This document shows, one piece after another, positions 3,804 through 6,473 of a stretch of DNA of 6,473 nt. The DNA is from an uncultured Oscillospiraceae bacterium (GTDB taxonomy: Bacteria > Bacillota_A > Clostridia > Oscillospirales > Oscillospiraceae). The stretch lies in assembly GCA_947631215.1 (NCBI GenBank), contig CANRKN010000120.1, positions 1-6,473 on the forward strand, written 5' to 3'. The first letter of the stretch is position 1, and the number at the start of each line of letters is the position of its first letter. Made by a program: the position numbers and the translations under genes. Under the pieces are notes generated by a model. It saw only the letters and a program-made list of their open reading frames with translations. It was not told the DNA's origin and made no database searches.

Positions 3804-5927
3804 ATGAAAAGACGAACTGCCCGTATATTGGCGGCGCTGCTGTGCCTGTGCGTGCTCACGGCTCTGTGCGGCGCGGCGGACGTCACCGCCGTCCCGGAGG
3901 CGGAGGCCGCCACTGACGCCGCCGCCACGGTGGAGCCGGAATACACTGCCGTGCCCGAAGAGACCGAGGCACCTGCGGAAACGACCGAGCCCGAGGCGAC
4001 CGATGAGCCGGAAGAGACCACGGAACCCGAAGGGACCGAGACACCTGCGGAAACGGCTGAGTCTGAGACGACCACGGAACCCGAGGCGACCGATGAACCC
4101 GCGGCCACGGTGGAGCCCGAAGCGACGGAAGCGCCCGAGGCCGCCTATTACGTGGTCCTGTCCGCCGACAGGACCACCCTGACCTTCCAGAAGGCCGCCC
4201 CGGAGGAGGGCACGGAGGGCACGGACTGGTGGCCCATGACCGGTGAAGAGGTCTTTGGCGAGGACAGCGCCAGCGGCTGGCATGACCCGTCCGTCAAGGC
4301 GGCTGTCACCCAGGTCGTGATCAATGACGATATCGCCCTGTGTGGTGCGTTTCTGTTCTACAGGTTTGAGGCCCTGACGACCGTCGGCGGACCGGGCCGC
4401 CTGACGCTGCAGGACAGCGCCCGCGGCACGTTCGCGTCCTGTACCGCCCTGACGGCGCTGGACATCGCCGCCTGGGACGTCTCCGCTGTGACGGACATGA
4501 CCGGCATGTTCGCCGACTGCTGGCTGCTCACGGCGCTGGACGTCGCCGGATGGGACACCTCCGCTATGACGGACATGAGCGGCATGTTCTATGACTGCAC
4601 CGCTCTGACGGCGCTGGACATCGCCGCCTGGGACACCTCCAGCGTCACGTATATGAGCGAGATGTTTTCCGAATGCTCCTCTCTTACCGAGCTGGACGTG
4701 GCCGGCTGGAACACCTCCAACGTCACGGACATGAGCTATGTGTTTGCCTTCTGCTCCGCATTGGAGAAGGTGGACCTGTCCGGCTGGGATACCTCCGGCG
4801 TGACGGATATGTACGCCATGTTTTATCACTGCGACGCCCTGACCGCGCTGGATGTCGCCGGCTGGGACACCTCCAGCGTAACGGACATGTATGCCATGTT
4901 CTCCTATTGCTACGCCCTGGCGTCGCTGGACGTCGCGGGGTGGGACACCTCCAACGTCACGGATATGAGCCACTTGTTCTATCACTGCGACGCCCTGACC
5001 GCGCTGGACGTGGCCGGCTGGGACACCGCCGCCGTGACAGAGATGGACAGTCTTTTTGAAAACTGCGCCTCGCTGACCGAGTTGGACGTCGGCCGCTGGG
5101 ATACCTCCAGCGCGGAGACCATGGACAACATGTTTGAGGACTGCGCCTTGCTGACCGAACTGGACCTGTCCGCCTGGGACACCTCCGGCGTGACGGATGT
5201 CCACGACATGTTCCAGCGCTGTTCCGCCCTGACCACGCTGGACCTGTCCGGCTGGGACACCTCCAACATGACAAATATGAACAGCCTGTTCTGGAACTGC
5301 TCCGCCCTGACCGCGCTGGACCTGTCCGGATGGGACACCTCCAGCGTGACGGACATGAGCAACATGTTCAACGCCTGCGCCGCCCTGACCGCGCTGGATA
5401 TCTCCGGCTGGGACACCTCCGCCGCAGAGAATATGACCGGGATGTTCACCGACTGCACCGCCCTGGCGGCGCTGACGATAGGCGACGGCTTCAAGACCCT
5501 GGGCGCCGAGGCCCTGCCCGATACATATACCACCTCTCCCGAAGAGGCCGCCTGGAAGAAGCTGAACAGCACCGAAGGGCCGTGGACCGGTACGGAGCTG
5601 TTGGCCCATCTCACCGCCGGCGGCCAGGGCGGCACCTATTACCGCGTGGAGTCCGCCGTGGTCACCCCCACCCCCGCGCCCACGGCCACGCCTGCGCCCA
5701 CTCCCACGCCCAGTGCGACACCCGCGGTGACCCCCACGCCCAGTGCCGCGCCGGCCGCCACGGCCACCCCGGCGGCCGGGACCGCGGCCACAGCGGCGCC
5801 CTCCGGCGGGACCGCCCCCAAAACGGGGGATGAGAACGCCCCCATGCTGTGGCTCGCTGTATTTGGCGTCTGCGCCGCGGGGCTCTGCCTCCTGCCGGCA
5901 GTGCGCCGGAAGCAGAATAAGAACTGA
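3804..5927 (+). CDS. Cell-wall-anchored BspA-like (DUF285 repeat) surface protein, 707 aa paralogue
   Basis: This is a shorter paralogue of the gene at 969 with the same plan: signal peptide (1-25, nearly identical, likely cleavage after CGAA); acidic stalk rich in PEAT, PEET and PAET units (26-114); cap starting YYVVLSADRTTLTF (115-215), which is strongly conserved up to AAVTQVVINDD and then diverges; 13 units of 26 residues (216-553); post-array segment; Pro/Thr/Ala-rich wall-spanning region; APKTG at 671-675, hydrophobic anchor and a basic tail ending RRKQNKN. The first eleven repeat units differ from those of the neighbour, whereas the last two units and everything after them are identical apart from three bases in the final codons. 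The role is presumably surface exposure and binding, by analogy with BspA-like proteins; the ligand is unknown. It has its own promoter (3730-3758) and is followed by another hairpin-promoter module before trmD. Different arrays on identical anchors suggest two displayed variants. Confidence 0.92.
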   Translation: MKRRTARILAALLCLCVLTALCGAADVTAVPEAEAATDAAATVEPEYTAVPEETEAPAETTEPEATDEPEETTEPEGTETPAETAESETTTEPEATDEPAATVEPEATEAPEAAYYVVLSADRTTLTFQKAAPEEGTEGTDWWPMTGEEVFGEDSASGWHDPSVKAAVTQVVINDDIALCGAFLFYRFEALTTVGGPGRLTLQDSARGTFASCTALTALDIAAWDVSAVTDMTGMFADCWLLTALDVAGWDTSAMTDMSGMFYDCTALTALDIAAWDTSSVTYMSEMFSECSSLTELDVAGWNTSNVTDMSYVFAFCSALEKVDLSGWDTSGVTDMYAMFYHCDALTALDVAGWDTSSVTDMYAMFSYCYALASLDVAGWDTSNVTDMSHLFYHCDALTALDVAGWDTAAVTEMDSLFENCASLTELDVGRWDTSSAETMDNMFEDCALLTELDLSAWDTSGVTDVHDMFQRCSALTTLDLSGWDTSNMTNMNSLFWNCSALTALDLSGWDTSSVTDMSNMFNACAALTALDISGWDTSAAENMTGMFTDCTALAALTIGDGFKTLGAEALPDTYTTSPEEAAWKKLNSTEGPWTGTELLAHLTAGGQGGTYYRVESAVVTPTPAPTATPAPTPTPSATPAVTPTPSAAPAATATPAAGTAATAAPSGGTAPKTGDENAPMLWLAVFGVCAAGLCLLPAVRRKQNKN
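3879..4145 (+). repeat. Glu/Thr/Pro-rich low-complexity stalk coding repeat (second gene)
   Basis: This encodes residues 26-114 of the second surface protein, with recurring units such as EPEATDEPEETTEPEG and EATDEPAATVEPEATEAPEA. It is shorter than, and differently arranged from, the stalk of the first protein, although both are acidic and both include an EPEYTA segment near their start. It is probably a flexible spacer. Confidence 0.75.
4449..5462 (+). repeat. Array of 13 DUF285 repeats (78-bp units) in the second surface gene
   Basis: Thirteen in-frame units, all exactly 26 residues long, begin at 4449 and recur every 78 bp; the last is 5385-5462. The core is LTALDVAGWDTSSVTDM, then xxMF, two residues and Cys. 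There are no 27-residue units, unlike the first gene. Units 7-9 (endings LFYHCDA, LFENCAS, MFEDCAL) resemble units 15-17 of the first array, so part of the order is shared. Units 12-13 are identical to units 19-20 of the first gene. Confidence 0.93.
5303..5911 (+). repeat. 609-bp direct repeat, copy 2 (3' end of second surface gene)
   Basis: This is the second copy of the block at 3077-3685, identical and in the same orientation. The two copies are a substrate for homologous recombination that would remove 2226 bp and leave one intact surface gene followed by one hairpin-promoter module. Confidence 0.95.
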
Positions 5928-5943
5928 CAGACCCATAAACGTA

Positions 5944-5975
5944 CACAGCCCGGTGGAAAAAACCACCGGGCTGTG
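5944..5975 (+). terminator. Perfect 13-bp hairpin after the second surface gene (possible terminator)
   Basis: This is the same inverted repeat as at 3721-3750 (arms 5945-5956 and 5963-5974, AAAAAA loop 5957-5962), extended here by one C-G pair (5944/5975). It lies 16 bases after the TGA stop. There is again no T run, and the promoter -10 follows immediately. It is the only candidate to separate the surface-gene transcript from trmD. Confidence 0.55.
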
Positions 5976-5986
5976 CTATACTCATA
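5945..5986 (+). repeat. 42-bp hairpin-promoter module, copy 2
   Basis: This is identical to 3721-3762; identity stops at 5987. The first copy precedes a surface gene and this one precedes trmD, so the module is tied to the 3' side of each surface gene rather than to one kind of downstream gene. Confidence 0.9.
5954..5982 (+). promoter_or_regulatory. Extended -10 promoter overlapping the hairpin, driving trmD
   Basis: TGTGC followed by TATACT (-10 at 5977-5982), with TGGAAA (5954-5959) 17 bases upstream, is the same promoter as at 3730-3758. The predicted start near 5989 leaves a leader of about 26 bases before ATG 6016. It would supply trmD independently of read-through from rimM across nearly 5 kb of surface-protein genes. 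Confidence 0.7.
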
Positions 5987-6003
5987 CAAAAGACACGGAA
6001 CGC

Positions 6004-6008
6004 GGGAG
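6004..6008 (+). promoter_or_regulatory. trmD ribosome binding site
   Basis: GGGAG lies 7 bases before ATG 6016 and supports that start, which also gives the canonical MRIDILTLFPE N-terminus. Confidence 0.7.
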
Positions 6009-6015
6009 CACGCCT

Positions 6016-6473
6016 ATGCGCATCGATATCCTCACCCTGTTCCCCGAGGCGGTGCAGCCCATGATGGACGCCTCCATCCTGGGCCGGGCCGCAAAGAAGG
6101 GGCTCATCGAGATCAACTGCATACAGATCCGGGACTTCACCGAAAACAAGCAGCAGCAGGTGGACGACTACCCCTACGGAGGCGGCTGGGGCTGCGTGAT
6201 GATGGCCCAGCCTTTGAAGTCCTGCCTGGACTGGGTGACGGCTCAGGCCGGTGAGCGCAAACGCCGGGTCATCTACATGTCCCCCCAGGGGGCCCGCTTC
6301 GACCAGGGCCACGCCCGGCGGCTGGTGTCGGAGTATGACCACCTGGTGCTGGTCTGCGGCCACTACGAGGGCGTGGACGAGCGGTTCATCGAAGCCTGCT
6401 GCGACGAGGAGCTGAGCGTGGGCGACTTCGTGCTCACGGGGGGCGAGATCCCCGCCATGGCCATCGCCGACAG
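6016..6473 (+). CDS. trmD: tRNA (guanine-N1)-methyltransferase TrmD, N-terminal part (3' end outside window)
   Basis: The first 152 residues of TrmD are visible, from a family length of roughly 230-250. TrmD uses S-adenosylmethionine to make m1G37 next to the anticodon of certain tRNAs, which prevents +1 frameshifting, and it is usually essential. Seen motifs: N-terminus MRIDILTLFPE; VDDYPYGGGWG (49-59); SPQG (89-92); GHYEGVDER (115-123); and SVGDFVLTGGE (134-144), the last three being parts of the SPOUT trefoil-knot cofactor site and its surroundings. The usual GMVM after the glycine run reads GCVM here, a mild change. ATG 6016 is chosen from the family N-terminus and the GGGAG upstream. In most relatives trmD follows rimM directly; here two surface genes intervene, and a dedicated promoter stands at 5954-5982. 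rplS, the usual next gene, would lie outside the window. Confidence 0.97.
   Translation, partial: MRIDILTLFPEAVQPMMDASILGRAAKKGLIEINCIQIRDFTENKQQQVDDYPYGGGWGCVMMAQPLKSCLDWVTAQAGERKRRVIYMSPQGARFDQGHARRLVSEYDHLVLVCGHYEGVDERFIEACCDEELSVGDFVLTGGEIPAMAIAD

Noticed and set aside
567..5966. A 1799-codon open frame on the minus strand running antisense through both surface genes
   Set aside because: It follows from GC-rich sequence and the 78-bp periodicity: if one unit lacks a stop in a given antisense frame, nearly all do. It crosses the intergenic hairpin, ends inside rimM antisense and shows no recognisable domain, and the plus strand encodes clear protein families. Its length is striking but unsupported as a gene.
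937..6015. Composite transposon or integrative element carrying the surface genes
   Set aside because: I found no transposase, integrase, terminal inverted repeats or target-site duplication at the borders. The hairpin module occurs after each gene but not before the first, so it does not bracket the insertion.
5662..6363. Minus-strand 233-codon open frame opposite trmD and the end of the second surface gene
   Set aside because: It overlaps a clear trmD N-terminus and the promoter module, has no recognisable family features and is a GC-rich shadow.

Overview
The window is GC-rich and reads almost entirely left to right. It holds a classic housekeeping cluster, rpsP (S16, 3' end only), khpA (KH-domain RNA-binding protein), rimM and trmD (5' end only). 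This gene order is typical of Firmicutes and related Gram-positive bacteria. Two large repetitive surface-protein genes sit between rimM and trmD, where trmD would normally follow directly. The Gram-positive-type sorting signals (APKTG, hydrophobic stretch, basic tail), the TRTGn-type extended -10 promoters and the high GC suggest a high-GC member of the Clostridia, perhaps a gut Oscillospirales. That placement is an inference.

Layout: positions 1-936 carry rpsP, khpA and rimM with gaps of only 9 and 4 bases, so they look like one transcription and translation unit. Position 969-3701 encodes a 910-residue secreted protein and 3804-5927 encodes a 707-residue paralogue. Both have the same plan: Sec signal peptide, acidic Glu/Thr/Pro-rich stalk, conserved cap, array of 26-residue DUF285/BspA-type repeats (20 and 13 units), short post-array domain, Pro/Thr/Ala-rich wall-spanning segment and a sortase-type C-terminus. 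Each gene is followed by the same 42-bp module: a perfect 12-bp hairpin that runs straight into an extended -10 promoter. The first copy faces the second surface gene and the second copy faces trmD (6016 to the window end). The modules could end the upstream transcript and restart transcription, so trmD could be expressed despite the insertion.

The paralogues are mosaic. Leader and signal peptide are similar, stalk and repeats have diverged, and the last 609 bp before the final codons are identical, which indicates very recent duplication or gene conversion. The first array also contains a recent tandem duplication of one unit and a five-unit higher-order repeat. No RNA gene, transposase, CRISPR array or recognisable defence system is visible. 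The noteworthy content is the surface-protein cassette inside a translation operon and its duplicated hairpin-promoter module.
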